Positions 27,057 to 36,473 are shown, numbered from the stretch's first letter. The stretch is 43,788 bases of DNA from Mucilaginibacter sp. (GCF_028288225.1 NZ_JAQBOC010000044.1:1-43788); one strand, 5' to 3'. Numbers and translations are program-made. The notes: generated by a model not told the origin, from the letters alone.

Positions 27057-28142
27057 TTGAAAAATATCGGTATTTATAAAATTGTTGCAGGTATTGCAGC
27101 ACTTTGCCTGCTTGCTGCTGTTTGGCGCATTTGCCACGATGGGATTGCCTTTGCCGGCCCTTTTATCATAGCCTTTTTTGTAATGTTATCCATTGCAGTT
27201 CGTGGAGCAGAACTCACAAAAGGCTTTTCGTACACGCTTATCATTTTTGCAGCGGTAACAACCGCCTTATATTATCCGCAATATTTTGTTGAAGTTAAGG
27301 GCTTTAAATTGGCCGGGCTTATTACCCCGCTTTTACAGCTTATTATGTTTGGAATGGGCACATCAATGGGTCTTGGCGATTTTGCCGGGGTTATCAAAAT
27401 GCCCAAGGGAGTGTTTATAGGTGTTGGCAGCCATTTTATAATTATGCCGCTGCTTGGTTTTACATTAGCCAAATTAAGTGGTTTCCCGCCTGAAATTGCT
27501 GCCGGCATAATTCTGGTAGGCTGCTCACCCAATGGTATGGCCTCCAATGTAATGTCGTACCTGGCAAAAGCCAACCTGGCATTATCGGTTACAATAACTG
27601 CAGTTTCTACTATGCTGGCTCCCATTTTTACGCCATTGCTCATGAAGCTGCTTGGTGGGGAATTTATTAAGATCGATGCCCTAAGCATGATGTGGGATAT
27701 TGTAAAAATAGTGATCATACCCATTGGGGCAGGTATTCTTTTTAATAAATATCTACTTAAGCGGGCGTTATGGCTGGAAACACTTATGCCACTGGTATCA
27801 ATGTTCGGGATAGCGTTTATTATCGTAATTATTACCGCTGCTGGCAGGGATAGCCTGTTAAATATTGGCGGTTTGTTAGTTTTACTGGTGCTGATCCATA
27901 ATTTAATGGGATACATATTGGGTTACTGGTCGGGCCGTTTATTTAAAATGTCTGAACGGGATTGCCGCACAATGGCTATTGAAGTAGGGATGCAAAACGC
28001 CGGGCTGGCATCAGGACTAGCAAAAGCAATGGGTAAAATTGCTACTGTTGGCCTGGCACCTGCGGTATTTGGCCCTCTTATGAATACTACCGGATCGTTA
28101 CTGGCTAATTACTGGCACCGCAAGCCGCTCAAAGGAGAATAA
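27057..28142 (+). CDS. Bile acid:sodium symporter (BASS) family transporter
   Basis: 361 residues, about ten hydrophobic segments. Family motifs: LIMFGMGTSMGLGDFAGVIK, the crossover region GIILVGCSPNGMASNVMSYL and EVGMQNAGLASGLAKAMG. BASS proteins move organic anions with Na+; relatives carry pyruvate, pantoate or ketopantoate. No ATG fits the start; TTG 27057 gives the first membrane helix, while ATG 27183 would remove it, so TTG is preferred. Placed after the aldolase, it may bring the pathway's keto acid into the cell. A perfect 7-bp hairpin (TATTTCA/TGAAATA) follows at 28144-28160. Confidence 0.85.
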   Translation: MKNIGIYKIVAGIAALCLLAAVWRICHDGIAFAGPFIIAFFVMLSIAVRGAELTKGFSYTLIIFAAVTTALYYPQYFVEVKGFKLAGLITPLLQLIMFGMGTSMGLGDFAGVIKMPKGVFIGVGSHFIIMPLLGFTLAKLSGFPPEIAAGIILVGCSPNGMASNVMSYLAKANLALSVTITAVSTMLAPIFTPLLMKLLGGEFIKIDALSMMWDIVKIVIIPIGAGILFNKYLLKRALWLETLMPLVSMFGIAFIIVIITAAGRDSLLNIGGLLVLLVLIHNLMGYILGYWSGRLFKMSERDCRTMAIEVGMQNAGLASGLAKAMGKIATVGLAPAVFGPLMNTTGSLLANYWHRKPLKGE

Positions 28143-28191
28143 ATATTTCATAGTGAAATACTGATCCTATTACAACACACAGTTCGTACAA

Positions 28192-28224
28192 TTTGAAGTT
28201 TATGTAAAATCATTGTTATATTTG
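28192..28224 (+). promoter_or_regulatory. Candidate housekeeping promoter for the ECF sigma gene
   Basis: TTTG at 28192-28195 and TATATTTG at 28217-28224 fit the Bacteroidota -33 (TTTG) and -7 (TAnnTTTG) elements, with a 21-base gap. The sigma gene ATG is 51 bases after. This would give the regulator block its own promoter, apart from the enzyme genes upstream. Confidence 0.5.
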
Positions 28225-28275
28225 ATAAAACATACTTTTTTGATTTTTTTAAAAAGTATATAGGGTTAACAAATT

Positions 28276-28902
28276 ATGCAAAAAAGTATTGTGAGTTTTA
28301 ACGAAGATAACACTGCAATATGGCTTGCCTTTAAGGCGGGGGATTGGGAGGCATACACTAAGTTATACAATGATTACTTTAAAATGCTCAATAATTACGG
28401 CTATAAATTTACCAGGGACGCAAATATTATTGAGGATGCTGTACATGATTTGTTTATTAAATTATGGACAAACAAGGCTACTTTGGGTAACCCCGTAGTG
28501 GTAAAAAATTATCTGTATAAGTCACTACGAAACATAATTTTTCGCAAAATACAATGGCAGTCGCGGTTTGTTGACCTGGATGATAAGCCCGAATACAATT
28601 TTTTTTTTGAAATTTCATTTGATCATCAGATCATCGCTAACGAAGAAGAACGCGAACTGCAATTTAAATTAAGATCGGTTATTAAAGATCTGCCGGCCAG
28701 GCAGCAGGAGATTATTTTCCTCCGCTTTTATGAAGGTTTAGGTTATGAAGAAATTGCCGATATTATGGAAATAAATACCAGTTCGGCATATAAGCTTATT
28801 TATAAGGCCTTTAATAATCTGGAGGCTGTATTGAAAACATCCAAACTTGTTATTTTTTTAAGCCTTTACTCCTGTTTAGGCACAAGTATTCACACAAAAT
28901 AA
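28276..28902 (+). CDS. ECF sigma factor (FecI-like)
   Basis: 208 residues. Region 2: YNDYFKMLNNYGYKFTRDAN followed by VHDLFIKLW; region 4: DLPARQQEIIFLRFYEGLGY and EEIADIMEINTSSAYKLIYK, the helix-turn-helix that reads the -35 site. It is followed 72 nt later by a FecR anti-sigma and then an STN-domain SusC, the standard trans-envelope signalling set of Bacteroidota. It should direct transcription of SusCD and perhaps of the enzyme genes. The C-terminal tail extends about 20 residues past the usual end (VIFLSLYSCLGTSIHTK); its DNA is the duplicated element also seen at 19348. Confidence 0.92.
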   Translation: MQKSIVSFNEDNTAIWLAFKAGDWEAYTKLYNDYFKMLNNYGYKFTRDANIIEDAVHDLFIKLWTNKATLGNPVVVKNYLYKSLRNIIFRKIQWQSRFVDLDDKPEYNFFFEISFDHQIIANEEERELQFKLRSVIKDLPARQQEIIFLRFYEGLGYEEIADIMEINTSSAYKLIYKAFNNLEAVLKTSKLVIFLSLYSCLGTSIHTK

Positions 28903-28949
28903 TTTTTTTTCATTTTCAAAGGGATAATTAAGGTTACCCATGTATATAG
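28850..28949 (+). repeat. fecI-fecR junction element (second copy)
   Basis: 100 bp nearly identical to 19348-19445. The first half is the end of the sigma gene, and the second half (from about 28903) is non-coding with a T-run, CAAAGGGATAAT and ACCCATGTATATAG, ending 25 bases before the FecR ATG. Conservation beyond the stop codon suggests a regulatory site such as the ECF-dependent promoter for fecR-susCD. Confidence 0.7.
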
Positions 28950-28974
28950 TTTTTAAATAAGAAACTTATATAGC

Positions 28975-30012
28975 ATGGAGATTGCGAAATATCATACTTA
29001 CACCGTTCCTGATTTTTTAGATGACGACGATTTTGTTCGTTTTGTAATTAATCCATCAGAAACTGATATAAATTTTTGGCGCTCGGTTGTGGCCACGTAT
29101 CCGGCGCAAGAGGAAGCTATTGATGAGGCTTCAAAAATTATACGCGCCTACCGCAAGCAGGATGTTTTTACAAATGGAGCTAACCAGCAAAAAGTTTGGG
29201 GAAATATTGAGGCTTCTCTTCAATCTCAGCCTGCTGCAAAACAAAAAATATTCAGGTTAAATACGTTCATGCGCGTTGCTGCCGCAGTAATATTGATTTC
29301 ATCGGTGGCCATTGCATTATGGACGTTTAAACATAACGCAAAAACAGATATTACCACCGCCTTTGGCGAAGTGCTCACTGTCACCCTGCCCGATAATTCA
29401 ATAGTAGTTTTAAACGGAAACTCTAAATTGAGTTATGTGAATAACTGGAATAAAAATCCAAGGGAAGTTTGGATTAGCGGAGAAGGTTTTTTTAACGTTA
29501 GGCACATTAACAAAAACCCGGCCCATATAAAAGCTACCGAAAGATTTATTGTTCATTGTAATGACGTAAGCATAGAAGTATTGGGTACCTCATTTAACGT
29601 GCGTGCCCGGCATAATAAAACTAACGTTGGCCTGATAAGCGGTAAGATCCGTTTAGAATACCTCGACAAGGCATCAAGTAGTAAGCAATTGCTTGTTATG
29701 AAAAAGGGCGATTATGTGGAATATGCACAGAAACACGTGGTTGCGCAGAAAAAGCTTGCTGTGCCTGAAAAACTTACCGGATGGACCAGCCACCAGCTTT
29801 TATTTAATAATGCCACTCTGTCGCAGATCAGCGAGGTAATGACCGATGATTATGGCTATCACATTGAGATCCCGGACCCAAAACTTGCCGATCTGAAAAT
29901 TGAGGGGGAGATAAGTGTATCAAATGTTGATGAACTTCTGGAAACCATCTCGACCACATTGTCAGTAAAAATTACGCACGCTGATAAAAATATTACCATC
30001 ACAGAAAACTAA
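28975..30012 (+). CDS. FecR-family anti-sigma factor with DUF4974
   Basis: 345 residues. An N-terminal cytoplasmic sigma-binding part (residues 1-95), one membrane helix at about 100-118 (MRVAAAVILISSVAIALWTF), a periplasmic FecR domain (TTAFGEVLTVTLPDNSIVVL, VWISGEGFFNVRH, SIEVLGTSFNVRA) and a C-terminal DUF4974/STN-like domain (FNNATLSQISEVMTDDYGYH). It would hold the ECF sigma at the membrane until the SusC STN domain signals that ligand is bound. Order fecI-fecR-susC-susD is canonical. Confidence 0.93.
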   Translation: MEIAKYHTYTVPDFLDDDDFVRFVINPSETDINFWRSVVATYPAQEEAIDEASKIIRAYRKQDVFTNGANQQKVWGNIEASLQSQPAAKQKIFRLNTFMRVAAAVILISSVAIALWTFKHNAKTDITTAFGEVLTVTLPDNSIVVLNGNSKLSYVNNWNKNPREVWISGEGFFNVRHINKNPAHIKATERFIVHCNDVSIEVLGTSFNVRARHNKTNVGLISGKIRLEYLDKASSSKQLLVMKKGDYVEYAQKHVVAQKKLAVPEKLTGWTSHQLLFNNATLSQISEVMTDDYGYHIEIPDPKLADLKIEGEISVSNVDELLETISTTLSVKITHADKNITITEN

Positions 30013-30038
30013 CAAACTAACCTTTAAACAACTTAATT

Positions 30039-33000
30039 ATGCAAAAACTTGACTTATCAGCTTTTTTGAAATGTTGCTGTTTCTTGTTGGCTTTGCTTGG
30101 CCGGTCGGTTTACGGCTTTGGCCAAACTTCATTCGCCAGCAATAGCGTCCATTTAAAAGCCCGGAACCTTACGGTACAACAGGTCGTTGAAAACAAGGTA
30201 ACGTTAAAGGATGCGCTCGACAACCTGAAGAAGCAATTTAAAATTCAAATTGCTTACCACGAAGGACTGCTGGACAATAAATTTGTGCCGGCAAGTTTGG
30301 CGAACAACGCCTGGCAATTTAATCTTGACGATAACCTGAAACAACTGTTATCAGTTTTTCAGCTCGAATACCGTAAAATCAATGATAACCAGATCTCTAT
30401 TTTTTCTATAAAAGAGACTTCTGATAATAAGGCTGTAGCTATTATTACAGGAAAGGTTATTGATGCTACTGATAATGAGCCGATTATTAATGCTTCCGTT
30501 TTTCTTAAAGCCGATCCTAAAATAGGTGCGGCTACTGACGTGTCAGGTAATTTTAAGCTAAGTGTACCTGATAAATATGCAAATGGTCCTGTTACTCTTG
30601 AAGTAGCTTATATTGGTTATGACCGGCAGGAGTTTACTGTTTCTAATCCGACGCTTGCTGTTCAAATAAAATTGAAGAAAAATACCAGCACGCTCAATGA
30701 AGTTGTAGTTACCGCTCTTGGTATAAGTAAGCAAAGAAAATCACTCGGTTATTCTGTAACTGAAGTAAAGGGAAGTGAATTTACCCAGGCCCGTGAAAAC
30801 AACGTGGCGAACGGCTTATCGGGTAAGGTCGCGGGGGTAAATGCCGCGGGCTTATCAACCGGGCCCGGTGGCTCAAGCCGGATAGTTATCAGGGGTAACG
30901 GCGGCCTTGCTGGTGACAACCAGCCATTATACGTGGTAAACGGTATGCCCATTGATAACAGCGTACCTGGCGGCGCGCCAACTGTAAACGGAACAACCAA
31001 TAACGTTGACCGTGGCGATGGTATCGCTGCTATTAACCCGGACGATATTGAATCAATCAGTGTGCTGAAAGGCGGTACCGCTGCTGCCTTATATGGCTCA
31101 CGTGCTGCAAACGGCGTAATTCTTATCACCACCAAAAAAGGCCGTGCCCAAAAAGGCGTAGGAATTGAATTTAACTCTACCGCAACATATGATAATGTGG
31201 CTGTTTTTCCTGATTATCAGTATGAATACGGCCAGGGAGATGCTGGTGTTAAACCTATGACTTTAGCTAATGCACAGGCTACCGGCAGGCGGTCATGGGG
31301 CGCCAAAATCGACGGGGCAACAGACTATGTGGCTGTTGACGGTAAAACGCATCCATATTCAGCTCAAAAAGATAATTTAAAAAACTATTATCAAACAGGC
31401 ACCACTTATACCAACAGCCTTGCATTTGTAGGTGGCAACGAGGGTATTACTTACCGGTTTTCGTTAGCTGATCTTAACAGTAAAGGTATTTTACCCGGAA
31501 CTACTTATGACCGGAAAACATTTAATCTTGCGTTAAACGCTAAACTAAGCAGCAAAATATCTATTGAGGCCCTTGCTCAATATAACATTGAAACCGGGCA
31601 TAACCGCACCGGCGCCGGCGACGCGTTAGGCAATCCCAATTGGACACCTCTTGAAGTTGCTAATACAGTAGACATACGTTGGTTGAACCCGGGCTACGAT
31701 GCCAGTGGCAAGGAAATAGTTTGGAATGATGCTTCCATTGCTTCAAACGGTTACTTTGTGATCAATAAATTTAAAGAGGATGATGTTAAAGATCGTTTTA
31801 TAGGACAAGGCTCAGTTTTATACACCCCGATAAAAGACCTTACTTTTAAAGCTACATTAAGCCGCGACTTTTATAATTATACCTATTCAAACATATTGCC
31901 CTCCGGTACGCTGTACATGATAACCGGCCAATACCAGGGAATTCAATCAGATGTTTCTGAAACAAATGAGCTGGTTACGGCCACTTACAAAACAAAAATT
32001 GTAAAAGATGTAAACGTATCAATTTTAGGAGGGGTTAACGGCCGTCAAAATGTTACAAACCAACAAACCACTGACGGATCGCAATTTACAATACCTTTCT
32101 TTTACAGTACAACTAACCTTGCAAAAATAAAAACCACACCGTATGATGCCAAGATAGTAACTAATTCAATATTTGGGTCGGCCGATTTTGATTATAAAAG
32201 TTTACTATTCTTGTCATTTACAGGTCGTAAAGATTGGTTTTCAACACTTAGCCCACAAAACAACAGCATTTTTTATCCCAGCGTGGGTGGTAGTTTCATC
32301 TTGTCTGACGCTGTTAAACTACCTGAATTCTTTAACTTAGCCAAGCTGAGAGCTTCATGGGCCCAGGTAGGTGGCGGGGCACCGGATGCATATAAAATTA
32401 ACCTTGCTTATCTAAGCATCCTCAGTGCCGGTCAGCCATTACAAAATGTGGCCAGCAATGATATTACCAATAGCCATCTTAAACCCTACACTTCTACAAC
32501 ATCTGAAGCGGGCATTGAATTGCAGATGCTGCAGAACAGGTTAGGTTTGGATATTACCGTATATAACCGTAAAACTACTAATGACATTGTGAACACCGCT
32601 ATATCATCAACATCCGGCTATAATAATGTTATACTAAATGTCGGCGAGATGGATAATAAAGGTATTGAAGTGATGTTGAACGGATCACCTGTTAAATCAA
32701 AAGGATTTAGCTGGAATGTGAGTTATAACGTAGCTTATAATGATAATAAAGTGGTGAGGCTTGCACCCGGACTATCTACCATACAGCTTGCCGCAACTGT
32801 AAACAACTACGGCTTGCTAAATAATACTGAAGGCCTGCCATTTGGTACAATATATGCCACGCAAATGAAAAAAAATGCAGGCGGGCAGGTAATTTTTAAC
32901 AAGACTACCGGATTGCCGGTAGCCACGGGTTATGTTCCTCTCGGAAAAAGCGTTGCACCGGTAACAATGGGCTTAACCAACGAATTCAGGTACAAAAGAT

Positions 33001-33476
33001 TTTCACTTAGCTTCCTGCTCGACGGGAAATTTGGCAACAAAGTATTTTCAGAAGCAGAGGTGTATGCCACACGCCTTGGTTTAACCAAAATGACCCTGCC
33101 AGGCCGCGAAAACGGATTGTTATTAAATGGTGTTGACCAAACCGGGGCTCCATACACCCGTACCGTTCCTGTCAGCGGTTTGCGTACGTACTATGATAAT
33201 TATAAAATCTATTCAGACCTGTTTTTACATGATGGAAGCTTTGTTAAGCTGCGCCAGGTTATTTTATCATACAACCTGCCTGTGTTTGATTTAAAGGCGG
33301 TTCATATTCAGTCGGCAAGTATTTCATTGGTATCACGTAACCTGTGGACGATATACAAAAAGACGGATAATTTTGATCCGGAACAAAGTTTCACCAACAG
33401 CAATGATCAGGGCTTTGAATCAATCGGTTTACCACGCACCCGTTCACTTGGTGTAAACCTTTCTGTTAAATTCTAA
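30039..33476 (+). CDS. SusC/RagA-family TonB-dependent transporter with STN domain
   Basis: 1145 residues. Signal peptide (LLALLGRSVYGFGQ), STN secretin/TonB N-terminal domain at about 50-115 (LKDALDNLKKQFKIQIAYHE), carboxypeptidase-regulatory-like domain at about 130-215 (ITGKVIDATDNEPIINASVF), the SusC signature and plug (LNEVVVTALGISKQRKSLGY, NGLSGKVAGVNAAG, IRGNGGLAGDNQPLYVVNG, GTAAALYGSRAANGVILITT), then a beta-barrel ending L-G-V-N-L-S-V-K-F. It imports a nutrient across the outer membrane with energy from TonB, and its STN domain contacts FecR. The ligand cannot be read from the sequence, but the enzyme genes upstream suggest a sugar or amino-sugar compound. Confidence 0.95.
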   Translation: MQKLDLSAFLKCCCFLLALLGRSVYGFGQTSFASNSVHLKARNLTVQQVVENKVTLKDALDNLKKQFKIQIAYHEGLLDNKFVPASLANNAWQFNLDDNLKQLLSVFQLEYRKINDNQISIFSIKETSDNKAVAIITGKVIDATDNEPIINASVFLKADPKIGAATDVSGNFKLSVPDKYANGPVTLEVAYIGYDRQEFTVSNPTLAVQIKLKKNTSTLNEVVVTALGISKQRKSLGYSVTEVKGSEFTQARENNVANGLSGKVAGVNAAGLSTGPGGSSRIVIRGNGGLAGDNQPLYVVNGMPIDNSVPGGAPTVNGTTNNVDRGDGIAAINPDDIESISVLKGGTAAALYGSRAANGVILITTKKGRAQKGVGIEFNSTATYDNVAVFPDYQYEYGQGDAGVKPMTLANAQATGRRSWGAKIDGATDYVAVDGKTHPYSAQKDNLKNYYQTGTTYTNSLAFVGGNEGITYRFSLADLNSKGILPGTTYDRKTFNLALNAKLSSKISIEALAQYNIETGHNRTGAGDALGNPNWTPLEVANTVDIRWLNPGYDASGKEIVWNDASIASNGYFVINKFKEDDVKDRFIGQGSVLYTPIKDLTFKATLSRDFYNYTYSNILPSGTLYMITGQYQGIQSDVSETNELVTATYKTKIVKDVNVSILGGVNGRQNVTNQQTTDGSQFTIPFFYSTTNLAKIKTTPYDAKIVTNSIFGSADFDYKSLLFLSFTGRKDWFSTLSPQNNSIFYPSVGGSFILSDAVKLPEFFNLAKLRASWAQVGGGAPDAYKINLAYLSILSAGQPLQNVASNDITNSHLKPYTSTTSEAGIELQMLQNRLGLDITVYNRKTTNDIVNTAISSTSGYNNVILNVGEMDNKGIEVMLNGSPVKSKGFSWNVSYNVAYNDNKVVRLAPGLSTIQLAATVNNYGLLNNTEGLPFGTIYATQMKKNAGGQVIFNKTTGLPVATGYVPLGKSVAPVTMGLTNEFRYKRFSLSFLLDGKFGNKVFSEAEVYATRLGLTKMTLPGRENGLLLNGVDQTGAPYTRTVPVSGLRTYYDNYKIYSDLFLHDGSFVKLRQVILSYNLPVFDLKAVHIQSASISLVSRNLWTIYKKTDNFDPEQSFTNSNDQGFESIGLPRTRSLGVNLSVKF

Positions 33477-33494
33477 TATTTAAATTTGAATACG

Positions 33495-35018
33495 ATGAAA
33501 AAAAATATTTATTGTGTGCTGATAATATTTGGCATTATTACAATACAATCATGTACTAAAAACTTTGACAAGTTTAATACAGATCCAAACAGTTCGCCCA
33601 AACCGGTTCCGGGGTATATATTCACCAAGGCCGAATACGATGGTGTTTCGGGCATGCTGAACCTTTTACTTGGTACCATGCAATACACAACCAGCTTTAA
33701 TGACGTAGCAGGTTTTGGCTCAAAATACATATTAGCCCAAAGCCAGGCGTCGGCGGGGGAATTTAGTAGCGCCTATCCAAACCAGATCAACGAGCTGGTA
33801 GAGGTTATTAAGGGAGTTGGTACTGATCCAACGCAAAGCAACCTTGTTGCCGAAGCGCGTATTTGGCGGGCATATTGCTTTAGCAGGCTTACCGATCTGT
33901 ACGGCGATATTCCTTACTCACAGGCCGGGCAAGGTTATAACAGCGCAATATATAAACCTGTTTATGACCCGCAAAAAGACATCTATGCCGATCTGCTTAA
34001 AGAGCTTGACCAGGCGGCAATCAGCCTTGATGCCGGCAAATCGACCACATTTGGCGATGCCGACCTCATCTATAGCGGCAATACCGTTAAGTGGAAGAAA
34101 TTTGCTTATTCCCTGATGTTGAGATTAGCCATGCGCATGACAAAGGTTGACCTTGCCGGTGCACAGACATGGGCAACAAAAGCTATTGCAGGCGGAGTTA
34201 TTTTAGATGATGCCGATATAGCCAAAGTACCTTATGTAGGTTCCGGCCAGGATATTAACATCAATCCGCTTGCCAATAACCTTTGGAACAGCGATTATAT
34301 AGCGCAGGATGGCGCTACAAATACAGAAGGCGGTAAATACCAGGATGTGTTTATAAACTACCTTAAAACAAATAAAGATCCCCGCCTGGGCGTAATATCT
34401 ATTGTGTACAATAATGGCGTTGCTGACACTACTTTTGCTATACAAAAAGGAATGTCGGCCGGGCTGAATACAAAACCCGCCGATTTTGTAACATATTCGG
34501 AACCTAACCCCAAGACTATATTGCTATTAAATTCTCCCCGCCTTATATTTACCGCTGCCGAAAGCTATTTTCTGTTGGCTGAGGCTGCTTCACGGGGTTG
34601 GTATAGTGGCTCATCCGCTTCAGCGGCGTACGAAAACGGCATCTCCGCTTCAATGCGCCAATGGGCTATAATTGGCGGCAACGCCGGGGCGATAACCGAT
34701 AACCAGATCAATACTTATATAGCGCACCATAAATTTAATACGGCCGGTACGCTCGACCAAAATATGCAACAGATATACACACAGTTTTGGGTTGGAATAT
34801 TTCCGGACGCAGAGGAGGTCTTCGCTACTTACCGGCGCACAGGCTACCCTGCCCTGGTACCTAATAATTATGTTGGCAATGCTACGGGAGGTAAAATTTT
34901 CAGAAGAATGCTTTACCCCATAAGTGAACAAAATCTTAATGCGGCATCCTATGCTGCGGCAATAAGCCGGCAAGGGCCTGACGATTTCCTGACCAGGATC
35001 TGGTGGGATAAACAATAA
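33495..35018 (+). CDS. SusD/RagB-family nutrient-binding lipoprotein
   Basis: 507 residues from ATG 33495 (TTG 33486 is in frame but less likely). The lipoprotein signal has its cysteine at residue 20 (T-I-Q-S-C-T-K-N). The body is the SusD-like helical repeat fold: SPKPVPGYIFTKAEYDGV, WRAYCFSRLTDLYGDIPYSQ, KWKKFAYSLMLRLAMRM, and LIFTAAESYFLLAEAASRGW. It forms the lid of the SusC barrel and binds the ligand at the cell surface. It starts 18 nt after susC and is followed by a strong terminator. Confidence 0.93.
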   Translation: MKKNIYCVLIIFGIITIQSCTKNFDKFNTDPNSSPKPVPGYIFTKAEYDGVSGMLNLLLGTMQYTTSFNDVAGFGSKYILAQSQASAGEFSSAYPNQINELVEVIKGVGTDPTQSNLVAEARIWRAYCFSRLTDLYGDIPYSQAGQGYNSAIYKPVYDPQKDIYADLLKELDQAAISLDAGKSTTFGDADLIYSGNTVKWKKFAYSLMLRLAMRMTKVDLAGAQTWATKAIAGGVILDDADIAKVPYVGSGQDININPLANNLWNSDYIAQDGATNTEGGKYQDVFINYLKTNKDPRLGVISIVYNNGVADTTFAIQKGMSAGLNTKPADFVTYSEPNPKTILLLNSPRLIFTAAESYFLLAEAASRGWYSGSSASAAYENGISASMRQWAIIGGNAGAITDNQINTYIAHHKFNTAGTLDQNMQQIYTQFWVGIFPDAEEVFATYRRTGYPALVPNNYVGNATGGKIFRRMLYPISEQNLNAASYAAAISRQGPDDFLTRIWWDKQ

Positions 35019-35043
35019 ATTGAATTGAGTTGATGAAAATTAG

Positions 35044-35078
35044 ATCAGGCGGGGGGAGCCCCTCCTGATTTTTTTTTT
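35044..35078 (+). terminator. Rho-independent terminator after susD
   Basis: ATCAGG-C-GGGG, loop GGAG, then CCCC-T-CCTGAT form a strong GC-rich stem, followed by an unbroken run of T. It lies 25 bases past the SusD stop and ends the 15-kb co-directional locus. Confidence 0.88.
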
Positions 35079-35135
35079 GATAATTAGTCAACCTTTAAAG
35101 TCAACAAACAATATGGCATATCAATTTCTGGTGAT

Positions 35136-35590
35136 TTAAATATTTGTAAAAGGAACCGTGTAATCCATATAAAAGAGCCTCCTTAGAATCCTACTTTTGT
35201 AACCAGTTCCCGGATTGGATGCAATGGTTTGAGTGAGTACTGTACCAGATCCCGCAAAGTTCTTTACCAAATACAAAGTAACAGTTCCAAAACTGGATTA
35301 CCCGCAACCAGGCCATTGTCAAATTGTGTAGCTCCATAGAACATACAGAAGCCACTTGTAAGAGCAGTGAACCGTCCGTTGGCTGTATTCAATACGTTGC
35401 CTGTATTAATCACGGTTTCCTCAGGATAGCTGATTTCTGTTTTTATTGAAAAGTGGGAGATGCAGCGCACGTCTGCCGCGTACTGGTTGGTACCGCTGAA
35501 AACGGACAAGTAGACGCCGCTGCAAGAACACTGTTTGAGCTTGAAAGCAGTACCAGCTCCCACGTTGTTCCAGTGGTAGCGCTTTGTCAT
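35136..35590 (-). pseudogene. C1q/TNF-like domain remnant, frameshifted
   Basis: Minus-strand translation shows a C1q-like jelly-roll end: E-E-T-V-I-N-T-G-N, LNTANGRFTALTSGFCMFYG and ATQFDNG in one frame, then G-T-V-T-L-Y-L-V-K-N-F-A and T-V-L-T-Q-T-I-A-S in another, with the shift near 35300. Bacteroidota encode exported proteins ending in such domains. The N-terminal part is missing, because it is joined to an IS4 transposase fragment at about 35600-35650. Confidence 0.6.
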
Positions 35591-35639
35591 GCATCTGAAA
35601 ACGGAAACCGAGGAAAATAAAAAACAGCAGTTTGTTGCG

Positions 35640-36148
35640 GGCAACCCGGTTAAAACATCATATAAAACAGATGCCCTTCCTTGTACAATAGTGCCCCCAA
35701 ACTGATTTTTTGTTGTTCCATAACACTTTTTTAATTCGTCAGTGAAAGGAAGCATAATCCTGGAACCATCAACAGCAAGTATTCTAAAGCCATTTAAAAG
35801 AATTAATGAATCGTTATCGGCAGTGTAGAAATTCTCAATGATCACTTCCGACAGATGATTGAACACCGCCGGACTAATCTTTTTCCTGTTTTGAACAAAC
35901 GCACTTGAGGTAAAGTGCTTTGTATTGCTGGAGGAAAAATGGTCGTTTAAATAGCGTACAAAGCCGTCTATTTCAATAGCCAGGCTCTTTCTCAACAAAT
36001 TGAACATAAATAGCAAAGTAGCACTGAATGGCCGCTTCCTGTTCCTGGTAAAGTCTTTTTCCTCCATTTTAAATTTAACAGCCAGCTCCCGGCTGAAAAT
36101 TGTTTTCCTCAATTTTTCTACGATTAAAAATGAGGTTTTTTTTTGCAC
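35640..36148 (-). pseudogene. IS4-family transposase, N-terminal half
   Basis: From ATG 36148 the frame gives MQKKTSFLIVEKLRKTIFSR, a basic DNA-binding part, R-K-K-I-S-P-A-V-F, and the first catalytic strand ILAVDGSRIMLP, where the D is the first Asp of the DDE triad. It continues to Q-G-R-A-S-V-L-Y-D-V-L-T-G-L. The second Asp and the Glu are missing; below about 35640 the frame runs into unrelated sequence (see C1q remnant), so the 294-codon open frame is a chimera. Intact members are about 400-440 residues. Confidence 0.75.
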
Positions 36149-36473
36149 TTTAACTATTTGATTATGAATTAAATATACAAAATATATTGAAAAAAAACAA
36201 GCTAAGTAGTTGATTATCAGTTATTTGTACCTTAACTTAATGACATTGGAGCCCGGCCTTGACGGGATGTCCCGGCTTATCAGAACTTTGCTACGAAAAA
36301 GCCATTGGAGAATTGAGGGAAAAGTTGAACAGCGGTTATAGATGGCTTACAGGTGGCCGCAAAAAGTCCGGGTGCGGGCGGCTCCGAAGCGCAGCGAGGC
36401 AGACGGCTGCGCCCGGTCTTTTCCAATGCAGTAAAGCGGCAGAGCGACAGCGATGCGGCTGGAACTGCTGGCT
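36149..36473. other. Gene-free stretch next to the transposase
   Basis: The first 100 bases are AT-rich and end in TACCTTAACTTAATGACATT, probably close to the outer end of the insertion sequence; I could not confirm an inverted repeat because the other end is missing. From 36250 to 36473 the DNA is GC-richer with no convincing gene on either strand. Confidence 0.4.

Noticed and set aside
30749..31135. Minus-strand 128-codon frame within susC
   Set aside because: It lies over the plug domain and mirrors its Gly/Pro codons; no independent support.
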